Source: Chloroflexota bacterium (lineage in GTDB: Bacteria; Chloroflexota; Limnocylindria; Limnocylindrales; CSP1-4). Taken from it: 25,025 nt of DNA. A model generated the notes under the pieces. That model searched no databases. It was not told the origin of the DNA and worked only from the letters and a program-made list of their open reading frames with translations. Position numbers and translations under genes: made by a program. Shown piece by piece: positions 1 through 5,872 of this stretch. Where the stretch lies: contig JAJYGK010000127.1 in NCBI GenBank assembly GCA_021790715.1, forward strand, positions 1-25,025. Reading direction: 5' to 3'. Numbering within the stretch: position 1 is the first letter of the stretch; every line of letters starts with the position of its first letter.

Positions 1-1071
1 CAGCGCGCGGGCGAGCCCGGTCGGGCCCGGCTCGTCGGCCGCGGTGCTCTCCACCGCGGTGCCCTCCACCGCGCCGGTCCGGGGCGCCTCGTGGGCCCCG
101 GTGTCGGAGACGACGCGAGGCCGTGGAACGGGGGGCGTCGTCACGCCGCCCGAGACCGGCGAAGGAGCGGAGCCCGCCCGGGTCCCGGCGGCGATCGCCG
201 CGTCGAGCGACGCCCGCATCGCCGCCACGTGCCCCGGCGTCGTCCCGCAGCAGCCTCCCACGATCGATGCACCGGCGTCGAGGAAGCGCGGGACCATCTC
301 GGCGAAGTAGGCCGGATCGGCGGCGTACCGGAAGTTCCCCTCGATGCGCTGGGGCAGGCCGGCGTTGGGCATGATCGAGAGCGGTGTCCCCTCGAGTCCC
401 CGCTCGTCCGGGGCGTCGCCCGGCATCCCGGCCAGTGCGTCCAGGCAGACGACCGGCCCGGCGCCGCAGTTCACCCCGATCGCGTCCGCGCCGGCCTCGC
501 GGAGCGCGGCGGCCGCGCCGGCCGGCGCCGTCCCGTCGATCGCCCGCAGCTCCTCGCCGAACGTCATCCCGGCGATGATCGGCACGTCCGAGAGCGCCCG
601 CGCCGCGGCGAGCGCGATCAGCAGCTCCTCGAGCCGGCCGAACGTCTCGAGGACGAGCAGGTCGACGCCGCCCTCGAGCAGCCCCTCGATCTGCTCGCGG
701 AACGCGGCCTCCACTTGCTCGAGCGACAGGACGGCCGGGCCGTGGGCAACCGGGGTGACCGGGCCGACCGAGCCGGCCACGAGCACGTCGCGCCCGGCGA
801 CGTCGCGCGCCTCGCGGGCGAGCTGTGCGGCGCGCCGGTTGATCCTCGCCGCCTCGGCCGAGAGCCCGAACGGAGCCAGCCGGACGCGGTTGGCACCGAA
901 CGAGCACGTCTCGATCGCGTCCGCGCCGGCCTCGACGTACTCGCGATGGATGGCCCCCACGAGCTCCGGTCGCGTCAGGGCGAGCTGGACGAGCGACGCC
1001 TGCTGGGGCACGCCACGGCTGAACAGCAGCGTGCCCATCGCGCCGTCGAAGAGGAGGGGGCGCCCCGCCAC
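1..1071 (-). CDS. Homocysteine S-methyltransferase, N-terminal part (3' end outside window)
   Basis: Transfers a methyl group to the zinc-bound thiol of homocysteine to make methionine. Read on the minus strand the protein has the hallmark LLFDGAMGT near the N-terminus and the three zinc-ligand cysteines: Cys202 in GVNCGAGP and Cys274-Cys275 in GGCCGTTP. After the barrel ends (about residue 290) an Ala/Gly/Pro/Thr-rich linker runs off the window edge. This suggests a longer protein, such as the bifunctional methyltransferase/methylenetetrahydrofolate reductase or a MetH-like enzyme; the second domain is not visible. The gene lies directly downstream of the holin-like gene, probably in one transcript. 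The start is uncertain. I give the first ordinary codon, GTG at 1071. The reading frame and family-like residues (FRERVAGRPLLFDGAMG) extend upstream to a CTG at 1122 with GGAG 7 nt before it. Confidence 0.9.
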   Translation of the reverse strand, partial: MAGRPLLFDGAMGTLLFSRGVPQQASLVQLALTRPELVGAIHREYVEAGADAIETCSFGANRVRLAPFGLSAEAARINRRAAQLAREARDVAGRDVLVAGSVGPVTPVAHGPAVLSLEQVEAAFREQIEGLLEGGVDLLVLETFGRLEELLIALAAARALSDVPIIAGMTFGEELRAIDGTAPAGAAAALREAGADAIGVNCGAGPVVCLDALAGMPGDAPDERGLEGTPLSIMPNAGLPQRIEGNFRYAADPAYFAEMVPRFLDAGASIVGGCCGTTPGHVAAMRASLDAAIAAGTRAGSAPSPVSGGVTTPPVPRPRVVSDTGAHEAPRTGAVEGTAVESTAADEPGPTGLARAL

Positions 1072-1118
1072 CCGCTCGCGGAAGGCGCGCCGCGGGAGCG
1101 AGAGCGCGGCGGACTCGG

Positions 1119-1535
1119 TCAGACCCGGACTCCGAGGATGCGCTTCTGGCCGAAGGCGATGCTGAGCACCAGGGCCACGACGCTGATCACGATCGAGGCG
1201 AGGAATGCCGCCCAGATGACCTCCAGCGAGAAGGCCCTGATCGGCCAGCCGTAGATCGTGAACCCGAGCCGGAGCTGGTCGCTGGCGAGGGCCAGCAGCA
1301 GCACCATCCCGGTGTTGATCGCGAGACCCACCAGCCCCATCGTCAGCAGGTTGATGGGCAGCGCGAGGAGCTTCACGATCGGCCGCAGGTACGTGTTGAT
1401 GACGCCGAGGAGGAGGGCGACGAGCGCGAGCTTCCACCACTCGCTGCCGAACTCGAACGAGATGCCGGGCACGAGTTCGACCGCCGCCAGCAGGGCCGCG
1501 GCGTTGATCACGATCCTGACCAGCATGTCCAGCAC
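1119..1535 (-). CDS. Small integral membrane protein, phage holin family 4 superfamily type (PF04020-like)
   Basis: A membrane protein of about 138 residues with four hydrophobic stretches: IVINAAALLAAVELV, LALVALLLGVINTYLRPIVKLLALPINLLT, LVGLAINTGMVLLLAL and VIWAAFLASIVISVVALVLSIAF. The pattern NTYLRPIVKLLALPINLLTMG is typical of the phage_holin_4_2 family. Those genes are common on chromosomes without phage; their function is not established. An ATG at 1544 is in frame, but the TACAAT hexamer at 1548-1543 overlaps it. GTG at 1535 lies exactly 7 nt after that hexamer, so I prefer 1535 as a leaderless start. Its stop is followed closely by the homocysteine methyltransferase. It is divergent from the DUF885 gene, with both promoters between 1536 and 1609. 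Confidence 0.82.
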   Translation of the reverse strand: MLDMLVRIVINAAALLAAVELVPGISFEFGSEWWKLALVALLLGVINTYLRPIVKLLALPINLLTMGLVGLAINTGMVLLLALASDQLRLGFTIYGWPIRAFSLEVIWAAFLASIVISVVALVLSIAFGQKRILGVRV

Positions 1536-1542
1536 GAGCCGC

Positions 1543-1548
1543 ATTGTA
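1543..1548 (-). promoter_or_regulatory. -10 element (TACAAT) for the holin-like gene
   Basis: On the minus strand TACAAT is followed by 7 nt and then GTG (1535), which is in frame with the membrane protein. The spacing would put the transcription start at or next to the start codon. No clear -35 hexamer is visible. This is inference from spacing and from the same pattern at other genes in the window. Confidence 0.5.
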
Positions 1549-1597
1549 TGCGCGGTGCCACCGTGCGGACGTCCCGGTGCGCAGGAGGGCCACACCG

Positions 1598-1603
1598 TAC
1601 GAT
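1598..1603 (+). promoter_or_regulatory. -10 element (TACGAT) for the DUF885 gene, leaderless arrangement
   Basis: TACGAT ends 6 nt before the GTG at 1610. An AGGAGGG at 1583-1589 is 20 nt from the GTG, too far for a normal ribosome binding site, and would lie upstream of the predicted transcript start. Confidence 0.5.
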
Positions 1604-1609
1604 GTCCAC

Positions 1610-3484
1610 GTGAACCGGCCCGCCGACCCGTACATCCAGCCTCCCGACGATCCGTACGAGCCCTTCGAGCCCTACGTGCTCGACTACCGCCCGACGCCGA
1701 TCACGCCGTTCGAGTACCTGCTGCGCGACTTCTTCGACGAGTTCTTCCTCCTGTACCCCGTGGCGGCGACGCAGGCCGGCGACCACCGGTTCGACAATCG
1801 CTGGCCCGACCTGTCGGGGACCGGGAGGCTCGCCCGACTGGCGCTCCTCCGGCGCTGGCGCGCGCGTTTCGGCGCCCTGGACGACATCGGCCTGACGCCG
1901 GACGAGCGGATCGACCGGGGCATCCTGCTGGAGACGCTCGACGCGCGCCTCTTCGAGGAGGAGTCGCTGCGCGAGGAGACGTGGAACCCGCTCTCCTACG
2001 TGGAACTGATCGGGACCGGCCTGTTCGCGCTGCTCGCCCGTCCGTACGCGCCGTGGCATCACCGGGGTGAGGCGTTCGTGCGGCGGCTGCGCCACCTCCC
2101 GGGCATCGTCGCCGCGGCCCGCGAGAACCTGCTCGGGATGCCCGACCGACCGGTCTCGCGGCTGCACACGGAGACCGCGCTGGAGCAGCTCGACGGCATT
2201 CGGGACCTGATCGACGAGGCGCTGCGGATCGCCGACGCGAATCGGTACGACGAGGACGCGTTCCGCCTGCCACCGCGCTTCGCGGATGCCGTGCCGGTCG
2301 CCGTCGCCGCGCTCGACGACCTGCGCGCGTGCCTCGAGCGAGAGGTGCTGCCGCGCTCGAGCGGTGACGGGCGGCTCGGCCCGGCCCTGTACGCCGCCAA
2401 GCTGCGCCACGTGCTGGGAAGCGACCTCGCGCCGGAGGAGCTGTCGGCGCGGGCAGGCCGCGACGCACGCGCGGTGCGTGCCGAGATGGCGCGCCTGGCG
2501 CGCGAGCTGTGGCCCGCCTGGCTGGGCGACCGTCCGATCCCCGCCGGGGACCCGGACGCGGACGCCGTCATCGTGCGCGCGGTGCTCGACGCCGTCGCCC
2601 GTGAGCACCGGCGGCCGGAGGAGCTGCTCGACCACTGCACGCGGGAGGTCGCCCGGATCGAACGGTTCGTGCGCCGCAACCAGATGATCGGTCTGCCGCG
2701 CGAGCCGCTCGAGGTGACCTGGACGCCGGGGTTCCTGCGCCCGCTCGGCGGTGCGTTCCTCGATCCGCCCGGTCCGCTCGAGAAGGGGCAGAAGAGCTTC
2801 TTCTGGATCACGCCCCCGGGCGAGGACTGGCCGCCCGAGCGGGTCGAGTCGTCGATGCGGGAGGACAACGACCGCATGCTGCGGCTCCTCTGCATCCACG
2901 AGGGGATCCCGGGCCACTACCTCCAGCTCGACTGGTCCAATCGGTGCCCGTCGCTCGTGCGGTCGATCTTCGCGTCCGGCGCCTTCAGCGAGGGGTGGGC
3001 CGTCTACGTCACGCAGGCCATGATGGACGTCGGCTACGGGCGACGCGACCCGGCGCTGCTGCTCACCCACTGGAAGTTCTACCTGCGCTCGATCGTGAAC
3101 GCACTGCTGGACGTGGGCATCCACGCGGGCTCGATGACCGAGGCCGAGGCGATGCGGCTGATGGTCGGGGACGGCTACCAGGAGGAGCAGGAGGCCCGCG
3201 CGAAGTGGCTGCGCGCCCGTCTCACGTCGACCCAGCTCTCGACCTACTACGCGGGTGCCGCGGAGCTGTGGGACCTGGAGCTGGAGGCCCGCCGTCGCTG
3301 GGCCGCCTCGCACGGCGGCTCTCGCGACGATGTCCCGGATCCGCCCATCGTGGGCGGCTACGGCGACGCCGGCGACTTCGACTACCGCGGTCACCTGGAG
3401 GCGCTCGTGTCGCACGGATCGCCCCCGGTCCGGTGGCTCCGTCGCATCGTGCTGGGCGAGATCGCGCCGGGCGCGCGGGCCTGA
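1610..3484 (+). CDS. DUF885 family protein (probable metal-dependent peptidase-like enzyme)
   Basis: A 624-residue protein. The motif HEGIPGHYLQ (His430, Glu431, His435) matches the conserved HExxPGHHLQ signature of DUF885, a family resembling zinc metallopeptidases with an HExxxH-like site; a substrate cannot be named. Later conserved pieces include FSEGWAVYVTQAMMDVGY and the C-terminal LTSTQLSTYYAGAAELWDL. The N-terminus (PADPYIQPPDDPYEPFEPY) is Pro/Tyr/Asp-rich and looks like a short unstructured leader; no signal peptide is evident, so a cytoplasmic location is likely. GTG at 1610 is chosen because it is 6 nt after TACGAT; an in-frame TTG at 1544 lies upstream of that promoter. The gene is monocistronic and ends in a hairpin. 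Confidence 0.88.
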   Translation: MNRPADPYIQPPDDPYEPFEPYVLDYRPTPITPFEYLLRDFFDEFFLLYPVAATQAGDHRFDNRWPDLSGTGRLARLALLRRWRARFGALDDIGLTPDERIDRGILLETLDARLFEEESLREETWNPLSYVELIGTGLFALLARPYAPWHHRGEAFVRRLRHLPGIVAAARENLLGMPDRPVSRLHTETALEQLDGIRDLIDEALRIADANRYDEDAFRLPPRFADAVPVAVAALDDLRACLEREVLPRSSGDGRLGPALYAAKLRHVLGSDLAPEELSARAGRDARAVRAEMARLARELWPAWLGDRPIPAGDPDADAVIVRAVLDAVAREHRRPEELLDHCTREVARIERFVRRNQMIGLPREPLEVTWTPGFLRPLGGAFLDPPGPLEKGQKSFFWITPPGEDWPPERVESSMREDNDRMLRLLCIHEGIPGHYLQLDWSNRCPSLVRSIFASGAFSEGWAVYVTQAMMDVGYGRRDPALLLTHWKFYLRSIVNALLDVGIHAGSMTEAEAMRLMVGDGYQEEQEARAKWLRARLTSTQLSTYYAGAAELWDLELEARRRWAASHGGSRDDVPDPPIVGGYGDAGDFDYRGHLEALVSHGSPPVRWLRRIVLGEIAPGARA

Positions 3485-3488
3485 CCCG

Positions 3489-3510
3489 GAGCCTGCCCGA
3501 ACGGGGGCTC
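3489..3510 (+). terminator. Hairpin just after the DUF885 stop codon
   Basis: GAGCC (3489-3493) pairs with GGCTC (3506-3510), and CCC pairs with GGG inside it across a TG bulge, with a GAAC loop. It starts 4 nt after the stop codon. There is no strong U tract, so it may act as an RNA 3'-end stabiliser rather than an intrinsic terminator. Confidence 0.45.
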
Positions 3511-3695
3511 TGCTCGAACGGGTAGGGGCTCCCGCGAGCGCACTGCAAGACGCGCGACATGCCGCTGCAATGTGTTTGTGGCACGTGGTCGAGCCGGCGA
3601 TGCATGGCGACATCACGCGCTCGACTACCGTGATCACACCTCCAGCGGGGACCAGGCCGAGCGGCCAGCGGCACTCCCCGCCTCCCTCCCTCCGC

Positions 3696-3723
3696 AGACG
3701 ACCCGAACGGACCCGGGTCGTCT
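3696..3723. other. Perfect hairpin 1 in the 3485-3997 intergenic region
   Basis: AGACGACCCG (3696-3705) and CGGGTCGTCT (3714-3723) form a 10-bp perfect stem with an 8-nt loop, followed by GTTGT. It could be a terminator-like element on either strand, or part of a structured RNA together with the adjacent hairpin. I see no convincing coding frame in 3485-3997. Confidence 0.6.
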
Positions 3724-3726
3724 GTT

Positions 3727-3775
3727 GTCCGGAAGCCGGTCCCGGCGCGAGGCGCGCCGGTCCCGGCTTCCGGAC
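3727..3775. other. Long near-perfect hairpin 2 (21 paired bases)
   Basis: GTCCGGAAGCCGG (3727-3739) pairs with CCGGCTTCCGGAC (3763-3775), 13 bp. After a TC/TC internal mismatch, CCGGCGCG (3742-3749) pairs with CGCGCCGG (3753-3760), 8 bp, leaving an AGG loop. It begins 3 nt after hairpin 1. Such length in non-coding DNA suggests selection for structure, or a REP-like palindromic repeat; no second copy is seen in this window. Confidence 0.65.
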
Positions 3776-3794
3776 CCACCGTGCAGGCCGACGG

Positions 3795-3821
3795 GTGGGG
3801 CGCCGGAGGAGGACGCCCCAC
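3795..3821. other. Perfect hairpin 3 in the same intergenic region
   Basis: GTGGGGCG (3795-3802) pairs with CGCCCCAC (3814-3821) around an 11-nt loop that contains GGAGGAGG. If transcribed on the plus strand, the purine-rich loop resembles an exposed Shine-Dalgarno sequence, but no good ORF follows it. Confidence 0.5.
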
Positions 3822-3907
3822 TCCATCGGCACACGGCGCCGTTTGCGCCCCCGGGACGCGCCCCGCGCCCGACCGAACCCCGACCGGAACCGGACTCGCT
3901 CATCCCC

Positions 3908-3949
3908 GACGGCCGTCGCGGCGGCGCTCTCCCACCGCCGCCGGCCGTC
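3908..3949. other. Bulged hairpin 4 in the same intergenic region
   Basis: GACGGCCG (3908-3915) pairs with CGGCCGTC (3942-3949), and GCGGCG (3921-3926) pairs with CGCCGC (3936-3941) after a 5-nt bulge. It lies 48 bp upstream of the TATGCT promoter hexamer of the kinase unit. Confidence 0.5.
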
Positions 3950-3997
3950 TGCCCACGTGTCCGTCTGTCCGCCTGCCGGAGGAGGCGGCCGGCGGGG

Positions 3998-4003
3998 TAT
4001 GCT
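3998..4003 (+). promoter_or_regulatory. -10 element (TATGCT) for the kinase unit
   Basis: TATGCT is followed by 8 nt and an ATG at 4012, which opens a tiny ORF. The kinase start at 4035 would then have a 5' leader of about 25 nt carrying GGGGAGG. No good -35 hexamer is visible. Confidence 0.45.
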
Positions 4004-4011
4004 GGCCGGGG

Positions 4012-4038
4012 ATGGTCGCGCGGGGAGGTGGAAGATGA
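4012..4038 (+). CDS. Predicted 8-residue leaderless leader peptide, ATGA-overlapping the kinase
   Basis: The ATG 8 nt after TATGCT opens the frame MVARGGGR followed by TGA. That TGA overlaps the kinase start as ATGA (4035-4038). The kinase Shine-Dalgarno GGGGAGG lies inside this mini-ORF, so a ribosome on it would cover or hand over to the kinase start. It may be coincidental; support comes from the similar arrangement before the MFS gene. Confidence 0.3.
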   Translation: MVARGGGR

Positions 4039-4697
4039 CCGTCATCACGATCTCGAGGCAGTTCGGGGCCGGCGGCTCGTCGGTGGCCGGTCTGCTCGCG
4101 GAGCGCCTGCACCTCGACATCGTCGACCAGTCGCTGATCGCGGAGGTCGCGCGACGCGCCGCCCTGGACCCGGAGGACGTCGCCGCGGAGGACGAACGGC
4201 CGACGACCCTGCTCGACCGGCTCGCCCTGTCCTTCTCGCCGCTCGCGGCCGGGCTGGGGATGGCGTGGGAGCCCCCCTATCCCGACCCGTCGGTCGATCC
4301 CCGGCGCGAGGTGCTCGAGCTGACCAGGGACGTCGTCCGCGAGGCGGCGCGCTCGGGCAACGTCGTGATCGTCGGGCGCGGCGGCGCCCACATCCTGCAC
4401 GACGACCCGGACGCGTACCACGTCTTCCTCCACGCCGACCAGGCCTTCCGCCAGCGGGTCGTCATGGAGCGCGAGCAGATCGAGCAGCCTGCTGCCGCGC
4501 GCCGGGTGCACGAGATGGACGCCAACCGGGCGGCCTACATCCGGCAGGTCTACGGTCGCGACTGGCTGGACGTGCGACTGTACGACCTGGTCGTCGACAC
4601 GGGCAGGGTGGGCTTTGCGGCGGCCACGGACCTGGTCGAGTTGGGCCTCGCGAAGCGCGTTGCCGCACGCGGAGCCGACCGGCGGCCGGAGCCCTGA
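4035..4697 (+). CDS. Cytidylate kinase-like family protein
   Basis: A 220-residue P-loop kinase-like protein. It opens MTVITISRQFGAGGSSVA, the modified nucleotide-binding loop typical of cytidylate-kinase-like proteins (PF13189 type). Next come the helical LAERLHLDIVDQSLIAEVARRA, the strand NVVIVGRGGAHIL (about 110-122), the nucleotide-binding FLHADQAFRQRVVMER, and the lid-like HEMDANRAAYIRQVYGRDWLD. The family is related to CMP kinase but usually occurs as an extra, uncharacterised copy, so I do not assign cmk. ATG at 4035 has GGGGAGG 7-12 nt upstream. The gene stands alone and converges on the membrane-protein gene with a 30-bp gap. Confidence 0.85.
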   Translation: MTVITISRQFGAGGSSVAGLLAERLHLDIVDQSLIAEVARRAALDPEDVAAEDERPTTLLDRLALSFSPLAAGLGMAWEPPYPDPSVDPRREVLELTRDVVREAARSGNVVIVGRGGAHILHDDPDAYHVFLHADQAFRQRVVMEREQIEQPAAARRVHEMDANRAAYIRQVYGRDWLDVRLYDLVVDTGRVGFAAATDLVELGLAKRVAARGADRRPEP

Positions 4698-4699
4698 CG

Positions 4700-4720
4700 G
4701 GCCGATCGGCCGGAGATCGG
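4700..4720. terminator. Short palindromic region between convergent genes
   Basis: GGCCGATCGGCC (4700-4711) is a perfect 12-bp palindrome. Alternatively CCGATC (4702-4707) pairs with GATCGG (4715-4720). It sits in the 30-bp gap between two convergent stop codons and may serve both directions. There is no U tract. Confidence 0.35.
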
Positions 4721-4727
4721 GCGGCGG

Positions 4728-5474
4728 TCAGGCGGAGCGGCGGCGCACCGAGCCGGCCAGGAGCACGAGGCCCGCGACGACGAGGATGAGAGGCCAGGCG
4801 GTCCCGATCGCGTCGGCGAGCGGGTAGGCCCGGTCCCCCGAGGCCACGAGCGCGCCGATGGTGCCGAGGACGAGCCCGGGCACCAGCGGCCAGGGGTTGC
4901 GCTCCCGCAGCCGGAACACCTCCGCCAGCACCCAGATCAGCACGAAGCCGATCCCCATCGCGACCAGGAAGAGGCCGCCGCCGAACTGCCCCTCGTAGGC
5001 CGTCGCGAGCGGGATCCCGGCGCCGATGCCGGTGACGATCCCGCCGGGGACGAGGAACCCGTACTCGCCGGTGGCCAGGAAGATGATCAGCAGGATGAGG
5101 CCGATCGCGAGCACGAGGTACTGGCCGGCGTCCGGGATCCACCTGCCGATGAGCAGGAAGCACCCGATGGCCACCAGCACCAGGCCGGCGACCCAGCCGC
5201 CGACCGGCGCTGCGGCTGCACCGGGCCCCGGCTGCGACCATCGTCCAGGCGAGCCCGAGGGCTGGCCCCACGACGGGCCTCCCGACGGCTGCCCCCACGC
5301 CGGCTGCCCCCACGACGGCCCGGCGGCGGGCTGTCCCACTGCCGGTCCGGGCGAGCCGCCCGCCGGCGGCGTGCTCCAGCCGGGGCCGCCGCCCGTTCCC
5401 TGTGCATTCGGGCCCGAGGGGGAGGTCGTGCCCGGACCGCCGGGCGGCCCCGGCGGCGGAAAGCTGGTCGTCAT
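4728..5474 (-). CDS. Membrane protein with Pro/Gly/Trp-rich N-terminal region, unknown function
   Basis: A 248-residue protein. Residues 1 to about 95 are low complexity, with repeated WGQP units (PSWGQPAWGQPSGG and similar), and probably lie in the cytoplasm. Six hydrophobic segments follow: WVAGLVLVAIGCFLLIG, YLVLAIGLILLIIFLA, FLVPGGIVTGIGAGIPLA, GGLFLVAMGIGFVLIWVLA, LVPGLVLGTIGALVA and WPLILVVAGLVLLAG. The layout resembles DUF5668/LiaF-type membrane proteins, but I cannot assign a family securely. ATG at 5474 has an AGGAGC ribosome binding site 9 nt upstream, and its ATGA overlaps the stop of the upstream frame. It is the last gene before the convergent kinase. Confidence 0.8.
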   Translation of the reverse strand: MTTSFPPPGPPGGPGTTSPSGPNAQGTGGGPGWSTPPAGGSPGPAVGQPAAGPSWGQPAWGQPSGGPSWGQPSGSPGRWSQPGPGAAAAPVGGWVAGLVLVAIGCFLLIGRWIPDAGQYLVLAIGLILLIIFLATGEYGFLVPGGIVTGIGAGIPLATAYEGQFGGGLFLVAMGIGFVLIWVLAEVFRLRERNPWPLVPGLVLGTIGALVASGDRAYPLADAIGTAWPLILVVAGLVLLAGSVRRRSA

Positions 5475-5680
5475 CGTCGATGCTCCTGGCTGCCGGATTG
5501 GGCCCGGCGGACGGACGTGGCGAGATCGTGCCACGCGGGCCCCGCCGCGAACAGGGCCAGCCGGACGGTCTCGAGGGCGCGGAGCGGGCGGTCCCTCGCG
5601 GCCCGGGCGCTCCGCACCAGGGTCGCGATTTCGGCGGCGCAACCGGCGGCGACTCCGGCGGCGAAACCGGGCCGGGCCAC
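5471..5680 (-). CDS. Possible small protein upstream of the membrane-protein gene
   Basis: An open frame of about 69 residues whose TGA overlaps the next ATG (ATGA). The predicted sequence starts VARPGFAAGVAAGCAAEIATLV and continues into a charged segment with LRALETVRLALFAAGPAWHDLATSV, which could form amphipathic helices. Codon third positions are strongly G/C. The frame is open further upstream, but a strong terminator-like hairpin at 5737-5768 argues that translation starts after it; GTG at 5680 or 5686 are the candidates, with no clear ribosome binding site. I do not recognise a family, and it could be a spurious frame. Confidence 0.4.
   Translation of the reverse strand: MARPGFAAGVAAGCAAEIATLVRSARAARDRPLRALETVRLALFAAGPAWHDLATSVRRAQSGSQEHRR
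5632..5667. repeat. Three tandem 12-bp repeats (CGGCGGCG + 4 variable)
   Basis: CGGCGGCGCAAC, CGGCGGCGACTC and CGGCGGCGAAAC follow one another exactly. Read on the minus strand they encode AAG/AAG/AAE steps of the possible small protein. The next 70 bp hold looser copies of a roughly 20-bp CACGAGGCCGG-type unit. Confidence 0.7.
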
Positions 5681-5736
5681 GGGCACGAGGCCGGGGCACG
5701 GACACGAGGCCGGCGCGCGGACACGACGCCGGGAAC

Positions 5737-5768
5737 CGAAATGACCCGCCATCCGGCGGGTCATTTCG
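5737..5768 (-). terminator. Strong hairpin terminator after the GH57 genes
   Basis: CGAAATGACCCGCC (5737-5750) pairs perfectly with GGCGGGTCATTTCG (5755-5768) around a 4-nt loop. It lies about 105 bp beyond the stop of the second GH57 gene on the minus strand and is the best intrinsic terminator candidate in the window. Because it is symmetrical it could work in both directions. The gap 5769-5872 shows nothing else. Confidence 0.7.
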
Positions 5769-5872
5769 TGGAGGAGGTGAGGGAGTACGTCCGGCACGAT
5801 CGTCGCCCATCGCCGCCGGCCCGCCAAGGGCCGACCGGCCGGGAGCGGGGTGGCATACGGACCGCCGGGCGC

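Noticed and set aside
91..1254. Long plus-strand Arg/Gly-rich open frame opposite the homocysteine methyltransferase
   Set aside because: No family motif; the minus-strand frame carries the full zinc-site signature. Long antisense frames are expected at this GC content.
1119..1535. Prophage remnant suggested by the holin-like protein
   Set aside because: The holin_4_2-type family is commonly chromosomal, and no lysin, tail, integrase or attachment site is nearby.
1583..1613. AGGAGGG followed by a 3-codon ATG...TGA frame overlapping the DUF885 GTG
   Set aside because: The Shine-Dalgarno-like sequence lies upstream of the predicted transcript start and the 12-nt gap is long; it is better explained by the leaderless GTG.
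3588..3625. GTCGAGC/GCTCGAC inverted repeat with a 24-nt loop
   Set aside because: Short stem with a long loop; much weaker than the four hairpins downstream.
1508..4120. 870-codon minus-strand frame opposite DUF885
   Set aside because: It runs through two real genes' antisense and an intergenic hairpin region, and its composition (Arg/Pro/Gly/Val/Glu/Gln) is that of a shadow frame.
5768..5800. Plus-strand GGAGGAGGTGAGGG resembling a strong ribosome binding site
   Set aside because: No credible protein follows; the frame runs antisense into the DUF3536 GH57 gene.
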